This document shows, piece by piece, positions 9,001 through 16,691 of a stretch of DNA of 64,000 nucleotides. Origin of the DNA: Desulfobacterales bacterium. Lineage in GTDB: Bacteria > Desulfobacterota > Desulfobacteria > Desulfobacterales > Desulfosarcinaceae. The stretch lies in assembly GCA_016218685.1 (NCBI GenBank), contig JACRDD010000041.1, forward strand, positions 20,791 through 84,790. Direction: 5' to 3'. How positions within the stretch are numbered: the stretch's first letter is position 1; each line of letters begins with the position of its first letter. Below the pieces are notes generated by a model. It saw only the letters and a list, made by a program, of their open reading frames with translations. It searched no databases and had not been told where the DNA came from. A program made the position numbers and the translations under genes.

Positions 9001-9992
9001 ACCCGGACCTGGGCCGCACGACGCGCAACGCCCGGTTGGATCATCGCACGGTTCCCTGGGTCCCCGACAGTTATGAGGAGTTGCGCGCCGGATTCTTCTT
9101 CTGCCGTCGGTTGATTCAGTTCATGCAGCAGCTCTTTCACGAACTGCGTTTGGATATCCACTACGATGCCCCCAGCCATCGGGGCTGGATGAGTCTCCTG
9201 CAGCGCTGGTCTCTGTCGCGGATGGTGCGCTACACCTGGTCCATGAGCGCCGGCTGCTACAGCACCCGCTTCCAGACCTTCTGCGCCCACCATCTGCGCC
9301 TGGAGGTCAACGAGCTCTCCTGGGCCGATCCCCTGGAAGTCAATGTACAACCCAACGGCGACGGTTTCGACCTGCGGCCGGCCGACCATCAAATCGCCCG
9401 GCAGCCGAAACAAACCGGCCTGGACGATCCCTGGCGGCTGGCCGAGCGGCTCTTCGGCTTCGACTTTTTCGAGACTCAACTGGCGCTCGAATACTTGCGC
9501 CTCTATTGCACGTCGCGGCAAAAACGCGGCAATACGATCCCCGACTGCTTTCACATCTTCCCGTTGCGCATCACCACCGAAGACCCGACCCAAATCCGCA
9601 GGGACGCCTTTGCCACCATCACCGCGGGATTCGCCATCGTCCAGCCCCAGGGAACCCCGCCCGAGGATAAAGCCACCTTGCTCTACCTGCGCATCCGGCC
9701 GGCCATGCGTCGCATGGGCCTGGCCCGCAAGGCGATGATGGAGATGGCCGCGGGCCAGAAGCCGATGCCTTCCCAGGTCACCCAGATGCACATCGACAAA
9801 ATGGTGCCCACGGAAGAACATTGGCACCGGCGCATCTACCTGGAGATTTACCCCGAACAGGAGGAGCAGGTCCCGGGGGCACGCTGGCGCATGGCCCGCA
9901 TCATCAATCGCGAAATCGCGAAGTTCTCCCGGCTCAACCCGCCGGCGCGAAAAGCGAACGAAGAGGTGGAAGCCAAACCGGCGCAGGATTGA
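6015..9992 (+). CDS. Large membrane-embedded patatin-like phospholipase
   Basis: A 1325-residue protein starting after a CAGGAGG site. The patatin catalytic parts are split by a long insert. Residues 53-59 give the oxyanion loop SGGGIR, and Ser88 lies in STVSGGGYIGSW, where the usual GxSxG has Thr in place of the first Gly. The catalytic Asp is in SDGGHFENLG near residue 774. Between them lie roughly ten hydrophobic helices (about residues 180-560), placing the enzyme in a membrane. The last 450 residues are soluble and unassigned. Shorter relatives are lipid acyl hydrolases. The gene is apparently monocistronic and convergent with the GatZ-like gene, with only 13 bp between stops. Patatin identity is strong; the physiological substrate is unknown. 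Confidence 0.85.
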   Translation: MTTYADTPLPPQDTRMDFKQVLQQELKTLRGETLQASADPITDAHAADLSGLAFSGGGIRSATFNLGVLQALASLGILQKFDYLSTVSGGGYIGSWLAAWLRRCIEKQGPDHCQQSFEEVMDAVGQSVGSFKPQAKAQTGCFEPSPIAHLREFSNYLTPRKGLWGTDTWTLAVAYLRNFLLTLSVLIGALIAVVFGVRGAVVLDALMLGSTTTILNEGIYWLFIIAMAVTAFAASRDLRRCRANAAGQKDCSIIAARLSAIMTTLAIWLGACVLWQQRSKFMAVNNVADTIWAFGIALGVVFCGGMLGTFFAPGNTESQARPSDPAHRPESDNLWSKCKRGMAALGGATSFFLAIWGICHWFNSSAGAFAWLGSDYWMALLTGPPLMLAAFTLFAMVFIGLAGRDLEELEREWLARIFAAITKWTILLCLLTVAVIGAPMALRWLDGKLASYPHGILGALWAAISAAGAWLGRSGQEKQTEGFGPAIRKAVMAVAPVVFIAGLLVILIGALDSSAVNKLLAYQMHVENLEIPWQVMPNVSWKALGLCFGMVVAFFLITLAWSWRVGVNTFSLHALYGNRLIRAYLGASNLGRRYHPFTGFDLDDNKVRMADLVPNQKEYRGPYLLINAAINLVHATRLAWQQRKAGAFLFSPLYCGYEFPKDSEHGNQPKEALGGYVSSKYYADGKRSDKGISLGKAMTISGAAASPNMGYRTSPALAFLMTVFNVRLGWWLPNTAVPDPTLWRKPGPSLGLLFLARELLGLTDAGRKFAYVSDGGHFENLGVYELVRRRCRFIVACDAEEDACMTFGGLGIAIERCRTDFGIPIDIDVSQLRHDPVTGHSRWHCAVGRIRYGQADAAQPDGILLYLKASLIGDEPQDIATYAAANPAFPHQSTADQWFDEMQFESYRALGHHIAASVLSMPVQVVRRNLAARALGKRPLPDEVFLKELFMEVSNQWYPHVENAEKRIGDHDALLGALLDTMRSDPKLAFLDWQLYPDLGRTTRNARLDHRTVPWVPDSYEELRAGFFFCRRLIQFMQQLFHELRLDIHYDAPSHRGWMSLLQRWSLSRMVRYTWSMSAGCYSTRFQTFCAHHLRLEVNELSWADPLEVNVQPNGDGFDLRPADHQIARQPKQTGLDDPWRLAERLFGFDFFETQLALEYLRLYCTSRQKRGNTIPDCFHIFPLRITTEDPTQIRRDAFATITAGFAIVQPQGTPPEDKATLLYLRIRPAMRRMGLARKAMMEMAAGQKPMPSQVTQMHIDKMVPTEEHWHRRIYLEIYPEQEEQVPGARWRMARIINREIAKFSRLNPPARKANEEVEAKPAQD

Positions 9993-10005
9993 GCCGGCCG
10001 GTTTC

Positions 10006-11280
10006 TCAGCGGCACGCGGCGATGTAAGGCCGCAGGGCGTGGCGCACCGCGCAGCGCACGATGGCGGAAGGATCGGCGAAGACTTTTTCGTGACGGATCT
10101 CGGCGAACAGTTCAGGCAGCTTGGCTTCCAGCAGCGCGCTCGGCAGGGGGCGGCCCAGGTTGCCCAGCAGGCGCGCCACGGCCTGAGCGGCGCGCGCATC
10201 GGACCAGTAGTAACGGATGCGGTCCCTGGGGCTGTGGTGGCGCAAATGGCGCAGACACGCCTCGTCGCCGCGGTAGTGCGAGCGCCAGTGCTCCGGGCGC
10301 TCGGTCATCAAGCCTTCCATCACCTCGGGCAGCCGCGAGGGCGCGGCGATCCCATCCAGCTCGGCTTCGATCTCGGCCAGGGCGTAGAGCGCCCGTCGCA
10401 GGGCAAAAGTTAGGCACGGGCCCACCTTGAGCAGAATGAAATGGTCCTGCACCATGCGCTGCAGGGCCTCCGGCGTTTGGTAATCGGTGGCGTGAACCTC
10501 GTAGGTCATGGGGCCGGGCAGTTGCCCGTGGGCCGCGGAAAGCGCGGCGGCCCGCTCCGGGGCGTAGGCGGCCGCCCCATGGTCTCCAAAATCCACGCCA
10601 GGCTGCACGACCACGGCCATCACCCGGGACCAGGCCGCGGCCACGCCGGCGGCTTCGAAGGCCCGGCGATAGACCGTAAGGTCGGCCAGAATGTGCTCGG
10701 GATCGCTGACCGCCGGGGCCTCCCCCGCCGCCAGGGCGCCGCCGGGGGGCGGCACCTCCTTGCCGATCACATACAATGGCCCATGGTCTTGATCCGCGCG
10801 CGCCGCTTCGGCCGCGCGGCACAGGCGTGCCGCCCTGCGGGCCGCCTCGGCCACCGGCAATTGGGGGGCCGGGTCATCGGCGCAGGCGGTGGCGGTATCC
10901 AGGTGCAGCTTTTGAAAACCGGCCGCCACGCATTGCCGCGCCAGGGTCTCGGCCTTGCCCAGGGCCGATTGCGCCGGCTCGGCCTTCCAGACATGCGGTC
11001 CGAGATGATCGGCGCCCACCACTACCCGGCCCGGGGGCAACCCTTCCCGGCCGGCCAGCTCCTCTACGAAGGCCATGAATTGCGCCGGCGTATGGCCCGA
11101 GTAACCGCCGAACGGATTGACCTGATTGGCCGTGGCCTCCACCAGCAAGCAACGCCCGGTGGTCCGCACCATTTCCATGGCACACCCCAAGACCACGGGG
11201 TGGGCCGAGCAGACGGCGAACTGGCCACCCGCCGTTCCGGCCAGGTGGCGCTCCTTGAGTCGGATCAAGGGGTCATCCAT
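10006..11280 (-). CDS. D-tagatose-bisphosphate aldolase class II non-catalytic subunit-like (GatZ/KbaZ family)
   Basis: A protein of 424 residues from the ATG at 11280; a TTG at 11298 would add six residues. The N-terminal blocks (AVCSAHPVVLGCAM, LLVEATANQVNPFGGYSGH, VVVGADHLGPHVW, FQKLHLDTATACADD) are typical of GatZ/KbaZ. Those proteins form a TIM-barrel partner stabilising the class II aldolase GatY/KbaY. No gatY/kbaY or sugar phosphotransferase gene is nearby, so it may act alone or on another ketose phosphate. It is divergent from the VWA protein, and no strong ribosome site is visible. Confidence 0.85.
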   Translation of the reverse strand: MDDPLIRLKERHLAGTAGGQFAVCSAHPVVLGCAMEMVRTTGRCLLVEATANQVNPFGGYSGHTPAQFMAFVEELAGREGLPPGRVVVGADHLGPHVWKAEPAQSALGKAETLARQCVAAGFQKLHLDTATACADDPAPQLPVAEAARRAARLCRAAEAARADQDHGPLYVIGKEVPPPGGALAAGEAPAVSDPEHILADLTVYRRAFEAAGVAAAWSRVMAVVVQPGVDFGDHGAAAYAPERAAALSAAHGQLPGPMTYEVHATDYQTPEALQRMVQDHFILLKVGPCLTFALRRALYALAEIEAELDGIAAPSRLPEVMEGLMTERPEHWRSHYRGDEACLRHLRHHSPRDRIRYYWSDARAAQAVARLLGNLGRPLPSALLEAKLPELFAEIRHEKVFADPSAIVRCAVRHALRPYIAACR

Positions 11281-11427
11281 CTTGAAATCCAAGCGCAAAA
11301 AAGGTAATCAAGGCGGTTTCCTTCCGGGTTGCAAAGGAAGCAATGCCGATGGCTTGCGGCAACAGACCCCATGGTACATCCATTGCTTCAAAGGTTCAAC
11401 GGCAAGGACGACGAAAGGAGCATTATC

Positions 11428-13500
11428 GTGCGCATCAAAACGTTTCTGGCCCTAGGGCTGCTGATTATAATGGCGACCGTCTCGCCGGTCCAGGCGGCCA
11501 CGGTCGATAGCGTGCCCCCCGCCCTGAATCTGCTGGGCCCTCAAACCGCCGCTCAGGTGGTCTTTCAAACCATGGAAGATGGCCGTTTGCTCGTATCGGT
11601 CACCGATCGGGATGAGGTGCCCATCAAGGGGTTGACCGCCAAGGATTTCAGCCTGCGGCTGGGCGCCAAAAGCGCCAAGATCGTTTCCGTGGCGCCGCTG
11701 GCCACCAGCCAGGAGGTGCCCCTGAATATCGTGCTGGTGGTGGACAACTCCAAATCCATGCGCATCCGCCAGGCCATCGAGCCCTTGCGCTCGGCCCTCA
11801 ACGCTTTTTACAAGATGCTGCGGCCCATCGACCAGGTGACGGCCGTGATCTTTGACGAAAAGCAGACCGCCACGGTCAACGGACGGCCGTTGCACGCCCG
11901 GGTGTTGCAGACCCGCGATGAGGCCAAGCTGCGCGCCTTTCTCTCGGCGAGCATGAGCAGCGGCCTGACCGAAGGCACCTATCTGATGGACGCCTTGCTG
12001 GCCGGCCTGGATGCGGCGCGCGCCATGCCCGAAAAGCAGCACAAGATTCTGGTGGTCATGTCCGACGGCGAGGACATCAACTCCACGGTCACCAAAGACG
12101 AGGTCGAACGGGCCTCCCAGGGCATCCCCAACTTTTCGGCCTTTGCCGTGGACTACATGCCGACGCCGGCCCTCGACCCCTTTCTGGGCCAGTTGGCCGG
12201 CGGCCATGGCGGCCGCGCCTGGAAGGCGGCCGCGGCCACCGAACTGCTGCCGATCTTCGAAGCCTTTGCCTCCACCATGCTGCACCGCTACATCGTCACC
12301 TATCGCCTGCTGGAACCGCCCACGGGCCAGGTGGCCTTCGCGGCCCCCGAACTGACCATCGAGGAGATCACCACCATCGACAGCTCGCCGCTGCTCAACC
12401 AGATCTACTTTACGACCGGCCAAAGCGAGCTCACCGACCGCTATGTGCTCTTCCGGAACCAGGACGAGACCGCCGGCTTCGACGAAAAGCAGCTCAAGGG
12501 CGCCATGGAAAAGTACCGCCAGGTGCTCAACATCATCGGCAGCCGCCTGCGCCGGTATCCCGAGGCCAACCTGCGCCTGGTGGGCTGCAACGCCAATGTG
12601 GGACCGGAAAAAGGGCGCAAGGATCTCTCCCTGAGCCGCGCGGAGTCGGTGCGTTCCTACTTGCGCTACGTCTGGGGCATCGAACCCCAGCGCATGACCG
12701 TCGAGCCGCGCAACCTGCCCGAAAAACCCAGCACCAGCCGCATCGCCGAGGGCCAGGCCGAAAACCAGCGCGTGGAGATCCATGCCGACCAGGAGGCGAT
12801 CCTGGAGACGGTGGACAGCGCCTATGTGCAGAAGGTGACCGACCTGGGCCAACTGCGCATTTTCCAGCAGATTCAATCCGAGGCGGGCATCGCCGACTGG
12901 CGGCTCGACCTGCGCTGCGGCGAGCGCGAGATCCGCACCCTCAAGGGTCAGGGCGCCTTGCCCACCGAGTGGGCCGTGCCCCTGGAAGGCGCGCTGCTCG
13001 ACGAGATGGCCGCCTGCGAAAAGGTCGATATGCAGTTCCAGGTCATCGACACGGAGGCCAACGAACTGAACAAAACCGAAGCGGCCACCCTGCCGATCCA
13101 TTTCGTGCAGCGCACCCAGCAAGCCACCCAGAGCCAAGGCTACCGGGTCAAGGAGCAGTATGCCCTGATCCTCTTCGACTACGACAGCGCGGCCATCAAG
13201 GCGCGCAACAAGGTCATCGTCGAGCGCATCATCAAGCGCATGCGGGAGGTGCCCGAGGCGAGCATCACGGTCACGGGCCACACCGACACCATCGGCGGCG
13301 AGGCCTACAACACCCAACTCTCCGAGCGCCGGGCCCAGGCCGTGCAGGCTTCTATTTTAGAGGCCGACGTGGATACCGCCGCGCGCCTGGATGTGCTTGG
13401 GATCGGTCCCAACGCGCCGCTCTACGACAACACCGTGCCCGAGGGCCGGGCCCTGAACCGCACGGTGACCATCACTTTGGATTATCTGCAAAAGCATTAA
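11428..13500 (+). CDS. Exported VWA-domain protein with two OmpA-like domains
   Basis: The chosen start is the GTG at 11428, seven bases after AAAGGAG. It gives a clean signal peptide (VRIKTFLALGLLIIMATVSPVQA), whereas the longer frame does not. The product has 690 residues. A von Willebrand A domain occupies about residues 60-290, with the metal-site motif VVDNSKSM (DxSxS). A first OmpA-like peptidoglycan-binding unit starts at IYFTTGQSELTDRY and ends NQRVEIHA. A second, more canonical one begins ILFDYDSAAIKARNK and includes GHTDTIGGEAYNTQLSERRA. Such proteins sit in the periplasm, tethered to peptidoglycan, with the VWA domain free for protein contacts. The 17-bp gap to the next gene suggests co-transcription. 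Confidence 0.85.
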   Translation: MRIKTFLALGLLIIMATVSPVQAATVDSVPPALNLLGPQTAAQVVFQTMEDGRLLVSVTDRDEVPIKGLTAKDFSLRLGAKSAKIVSVAPLATSQEVPLNIVLVVDNSKSMRIRQAIEPLRSALNAFYKMLRPIDQVTAVIFDEKQTATVNGRPLHARVLQTRDEAKLRAFLSASMSSGLTEGTYLMDALLAGLDAARAMPEKQHKILVVMSDGEDINSTVTKDEVERASQGIPNFSAFAVDYMPTPALDPFLGQLAGGHGGRAWKAAAATELLPIFEAFASTMLHRYIVTYRLLEPPTGQVAFAAPELTIEEITTIDSSPLLNQIYFTTGQSELTDRYVLFRNQDETAGFDEKQLKGAMEKYRQVLNIIGSRLRRYPEANLRLVGCNANVGPEKGRKDLSLSRAESVRSYLRYVWGIEPQRMTVEPRNLPEKPSTSRIAEGQAENQRVEIHADQEAILETVDSAYVQKVTDLGQLRIFQQIQSEAGIADWRLDLRCGEREIRTLKGQGALPTEWAVPLEGALLDEMAACEKVDMQFQVIDTEANELNKTEAATLPIHFVQRTQQATQSQGYRVKEQYALILFDYDSAAIKARNKVIVERIIKRMREVPEASITVTGHTDTIGGEAYNTQLSERRAQAVQASILEADVDTAARLDVLGIGPNAPLYDNTVPEGRALNRTVTITLDYLQKH

Positions 13501-13517
13501 GCCGGGGGGTTTGAATC

Positions 13518-14306
13518 ATGCGGATCGTCGCCGACAACTTGCATGTCGTGCGCCCGGAAATCGCAAGGGCCCTGGAGGCGCTCGACCCCGAACCCGTCCA
13601 GGCCCTGGTGCGGCGTTGCGTCCAAGCCGGGGCCCAGGCCATCGATCTGAACTGCGGACCGCTGAAGCGCGCTCCCGAACGCCGCATGACTTTCCTGGTC
13701 GAGGCGGTGCGGGACGTCACCGATCTGCCCCTGCTGCTGGACACCACCAATCCCGCGGCCCTGGCGGCCGGCCTTTCGGCCTGCGGGGGCCAAGCCATCA
13801 TCAACGGCTTTTCCCTGGAGCCGGCCAAGCTCGAAGGCATTCTGCCCCTGGCCCGCCAATACGATGCCGATATCGTCGGCTACCTGCTGCACCCCGACAG
13901 CCGGGTGCCCCACGCGGCCGACGAGCTGATGGCCCTGGCGGTGGCCTTGTTCGAGGCCTACCGCGCCCTGGATCTGGACCCGGCGCGGCTGATCGTCGAT
14001 CCGGTCGTCGCGCCGCTCGCCTGGCCCGACGGGACCCGCCACAACCGGGCCGTGCTGACCCTGATCCGCCAACTGCCCGAGCTGCTGGGCACGCCAGTGC
14101 GCACCATGGCCGGGCTCTCCAACCTGGCCTCGGGGGCCTTGCCCCTGGCCCGCAAGATCGCCCTGGAACAAGCCTTCCTGCCCATGCTGGCGGCGGCCGG
14201 ACTCGATCTGCTGCTGGTCAATGTGCTGCACGGCCCCACCCTCGCAACCGCCCGGCTCTGCACCGACCTGCTGGCCGAAGGCATCTTCGCCTGGGCGTCT
14301 GCCTGA
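13518..14306 (+). CDS. Pterin-binding (DHPS/MetH/AcsE-like) methyltransferase domain protein
   Basis: A TIM-barrel protein of 262 residues with the pterin-binding signatures of methyltetrahydrofolate-dependent methyltransferases: GAQAIDLNCGPLKR near residue 40, PLLLDTTNPAAL near residue 75, INGFSLEP near 98, and a C-terminal TMAGLSNLASG in the place of the family's GlSN motif. Such domains bind methyl- or methylene-tetrahydrofolate and hand a methyl group to a corrinoid protein. This fits an organism likely to use the Wood-Ljungdahl pathway, but no corrinoid or CODH/ACS gene is adjacent, so the acceptor is unknown. It probably shares a transcript with the upstream VWA gene. Confidence 0.82.
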   Translation: MRIVADNLHVVRPEIARALEALDPEPVQALVRRCVQAGAQAIDLNCGPLKRAPERRMTFLVEAVRDVTDLPLLLDTTNPAALAAGLSACGGQAIINGFSLEPAKLEGILPLARQYDADIVGYLLHPDSRVPHAADELMALAVALFEAYRALDLDPARLIVDPVVAPLAWPDGTRHNRAVLTLIRQLPELLGTPVRTMAGLSNLASGALPLARKIALEQAFLPMLAAAGLDLLLVNVLHGPTLATARLCTDLLAEGIFAWASA

Positions 14307-14415
14307 TGCGCTAAAAGCAGGCGACACCCCCTTTGGGCTATGATATGGAAACGCACGCGCCGGGACAGCCCGGCAGCGAGATCGGTTCACATTCTGGTTT
14401 CAAGGAGAGCGCGCC

Positions 14416-15267
14416 ATGCTTATCGATTTTCACACCCACATCTTCCCGGACTTCATCCGCGACGATCGCGCGCGCTACTTTGCCAACGAGCCGGCCTTCA
14501 GCCTGCTGTACGACTCGCCCAAATCCAAAATGGTGGGCGCCGATGGATTGATCGCCGAAATGGATGCCCAGGGGGTGGACAAGGCGGTCACCTTCGGCTT
14601 TCCCTGGCGCACGGCCGAGACCTTCCAGCGCCACAACGACTATATCTTGGAGGCCGTGGCGCGCTATCCCGACCGCCTGATCGGCTTTTGCTGCATGGAC
14701 GCCCTGGAACCCTCGGCGCCGGCCGAAGTCGAGCGCTGCCTTAAGGCCGGCCTTGGGGGCGTCGGCGAACTGGCTTTCTACTGCTCCGACCTGGAGTGCC
14801 AGGACATGGGCGCCATGGACGAGATCATGGCCCTGGCCCAAAGCTTCGACCGGCCGGTGATGATCCACACCAATGAACCCGTGGGCCACGACTACCCCGG
14901 CAAGACCAAGAACACCCTGGCCCAGATCTATGCCATGGTCAAAAAGTACACCGGCAACCGGCTGATTCTGGCCCATTGGGGCGGCGGCATCTTCTGGTAC
15001 AACCTGATGAAAAAAGAGGTGGCGCAAACCCTTTCCCATGTCTGGTTCGACACGGCCGCCTCGCCCTATCTCTACCGCCCGGAGGTATACCGCCTGGCGG
15101 TGGAGCTGGCCGGTCCCGACAAGATCCTCTTCGGCACCGATTATCCCCTGCTCTCGGCCAAGCGCTACCTGGCCGAAATGGATCAAGCCGGCTTGAGCGC
15201 GGCCCACAAGGAGATGATCTGCGGCGCCAATGCGGCGGCATTGTTGCGGCTGGCCGCGATTGACTGA
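14416..15267 (+). CDS. Amidohydrolase-2 family metal-dependent hydrolase
   Basis: A TIM-barrel hydrolase of 283 residues. Metal-ligand motifs are present in order: DFHTHIFP at the N-terminus (HxH), MIHTNEPVGHDYPGK near residue 155, LAHWGGG near 190, and FGTDYPLL near 238 (catalytic Asp). This arrangement matches the ACMSD/decarboxylase-like amidohydrolase-2 group, which act on aromatic or cyclic acids. It starts after AAGGAGAGC. It follows the pterin-binding gene by 109 bp on the same strand. The substrate cannot be inferred. Confidence 0.85.
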   Translation: MLIDFHTHIFPDFIRDDRARYFANEPAFSLLYDSPKSKMVGADGLIAEMDAQGVDKAVTFGFPWRTAETFQRHNDYILEAVARYPDRLIGFCCMDALEPSAPAEVERCLKAGLGGVGELAFYCSDLECQDMGAMDEIMALAQSFDRPVMIHTNEPVGHDYPGKTKNTLAQIYAMVKKYTGNRLILAHWGGGIFWYNLMKKEVAQTLSHVWFDTAASPYLYRPEVYRLAVELAGPDKILFGTDYPLLSAKRYLAEMDQAGLSAAHKEMICGANAAALLRLAAID

Positions 15268-15432
15268 TTGCGCCCCATCGCGCACCTGTGCTATAGAAAA
15301 TCCAACTTTTCATCCACTTTCCGCGGCACGCGGGACCCTGAGCTGATTTTGTAGTCTTTCGAAGATGTGCGATCTTCCCTTTGGGAAGCTCGAAAATGTC
15401 GTGTCCATTGCTTTTGCAAGGAGCAGACGGTT

Positions 15433-16194
15433 ATGCGCATTCGTCAAATCCTGTTGGTCCATCCCAACCGTTCCACCCGCGCCTTGATCAAGAAGTATAT
15501 CTTTTCGGAGTTAAGTGACGTGGAATTCTTCGAATGCGAAAACGGCTGCAATGCGCTCGGCGAGTTAAACATGAATCCTTTCGATGTGGTGATCGTCACC
15601 ACCCGTCTGATCGATATGCCGGCCCCCGAACTCAAATCCAAGCTGGCCGAAAGCCCCCACAACGAGATGACGCCCTTCATCATCCTGTCCGAGGAAGAGA
15701 ACGGCGATGACCAGCAACGCCTGCACCAACTGGGATTCAAGCATGTGGTGGCCCTGCGCGTTCGCCCGGCCGAGCTGATCGAAAAGATCAACGAAGTGTG
15801 CGATCCGCGCATGTGGAGAAAAGACAAACGCTTCTACATTCCCAAAACCGATGTACTCATCGATGTCCAGGGCAATTCCATAGGCGCCTCGCTGATCAAT
15901 ATCAGCCGGGGCGGGATTCTGCTGGAGTTGATCACCTACTCGCCCGAACTGTTGATGGCCAGCGATCTGCGGATCACCCTGCAAATACCCGATGCCAATG
16001 GGTCGCGCGCCTTGAGCGATCTCACTTGCCGGCTCCTGCGGGTAAATGTTACCGAATGGCAACCCAACTCTTGCCCCGCGGCCATGCGCGTGACCTTCGT
16101 ATTCCATGAACTGGCCAAGGAACAGATGGTGGCCATGGGAGAACTGCTCCGGTCGGCCGTGGAAGAAAATCCCCAAATGGAAGCCCAAGGATAA
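15433..16194 (+). CDS. Pseudo-receiver + PilZ domain protein
   Basis: The start is the ATG at 15433, nine bases after AAGGAG; an in-frame upstream extension has no support. The product has 253 residues. Residues 1-120 have a CheY-like receiver pattern (RQILLVHPNRSTRALIKKY, FDVVIVTTRLIDMP). The residue that should be the phospho-accepting Asp is Thr, so it probably cannot be phosphorylated. Residues 130-240 resemble a PilZ domain (RFYIP near the start, then SLINISRGGILLE), the c-di-GMP-binding fold; the usual RxxxR is weak. It may act as a c-di-GMP effector or adaptor. A 24-bp gap leads to the split-barrel gene. Confidence 0.78.
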   Translation: MRIRQILLVHPNRSTRALIKKYIFSELSDVEFFECENGCNALGELNMNPFDVVIVTTRLIDMPAPELKSKLAESPHNEMTPFIILSEEENGDDQQRLHQLGFKHVVALRVRPAELIEKINEVCDPRMWRKDKRFYIPKTDVLIDVQGNSIGASLINISRGGILLELITYSPELLMASDLRITLQIPDANGSRALSDLTCRLLRVNVTEWQPNSCPAAMRVTFVFHELAKEQMVAMGELLRSAVEENPQMEAQG

Positions 16195-16217
16195 GGGCGG
16201 CTTCAGCGAATACCCTC

Positions 16218-16691
16218 ATGCTTCGAAAAGAAAAAGAGATCATCCGCCGCGAAGAGATCGACGCCGTCATCGCGCGTTGCCAGGTGTGCTACTTGGCTTT
16301 TTGTCGCGACACGACGCCTTACGTGATTCCGGTTTGCTTCGGCTACGATGGCCGCTGCCTCTACGTGCATACGGCCGGCGTGGGGCGCAAGATCGATTTT
16401 ATCCGCCACAATCCCCGGGTGTGCTTCAGCATGGCCTGCGATGTGCGCCTCGTGGCCGAAAGCGACAATCCCTGCAACTGGGGATTTGCCTATGCCAGCG
16501 TGGTCGGCAACGGCCGCATGGAAGAACTGGCCACTTACGAAGACCAAGCCCTGGGATTGAGCCACATCGTGCGCCAGTACGCACCGGACGCGCCGCCGCA
16601 TCCCAGGCCGGCGCCCCAGGCCGGTCTGCGCGTGTGGCGCATTCACATCAGCGACCTTACCGGCAAGCGCTCGCCGGCTGTTCGAGATTGA
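16218..16691 (+). CDS. FMN-binding split-barrel (pyridoxamine 5'-phosphate oxidase-like, NimA-type) protein
   Basis: A protein of 157 residues. It opens with MLRKEKEIIRREEIDAVI and continues with the strand pattern of the flavin split barrel: YLAFCRDTTPYVIPVCFGYDGRCLYVHTAG, then GRKIDFIRHNPRVCF and a Trp-containing ASVVGNGRMEEL segment. Relatives include NimA-type 5-nitroimidazole reductases. It lies 24 bp downstream of the pseudo-receiver/PilZ gene. Its 3' end overlaps the convergent rlmN gene by 35 bp (16657-16691), so the transcripts are antisense there. Confidence 0.82.
   Translation: MLRKEKEIIRREEIDAVIARCQVCYLAFCRDTTPYVIPVCFGYDGRCLYVHTAGVGRKIDFIRHNPRVCFSMACDVRLVAESDNPCNWGFAYASVVGNGRMEELATYEDQALGLSHIVRQYAPDAPPHPRPAPQAGLRVWRIHISDLTGKRSPAVRD

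Noticed and set aside
11452..13317. 621-codon minus-strand frame across the VWA gene
   Set aside because: Shadow of the VWA/OmpA gene; composition is atypical and no domain is visible.
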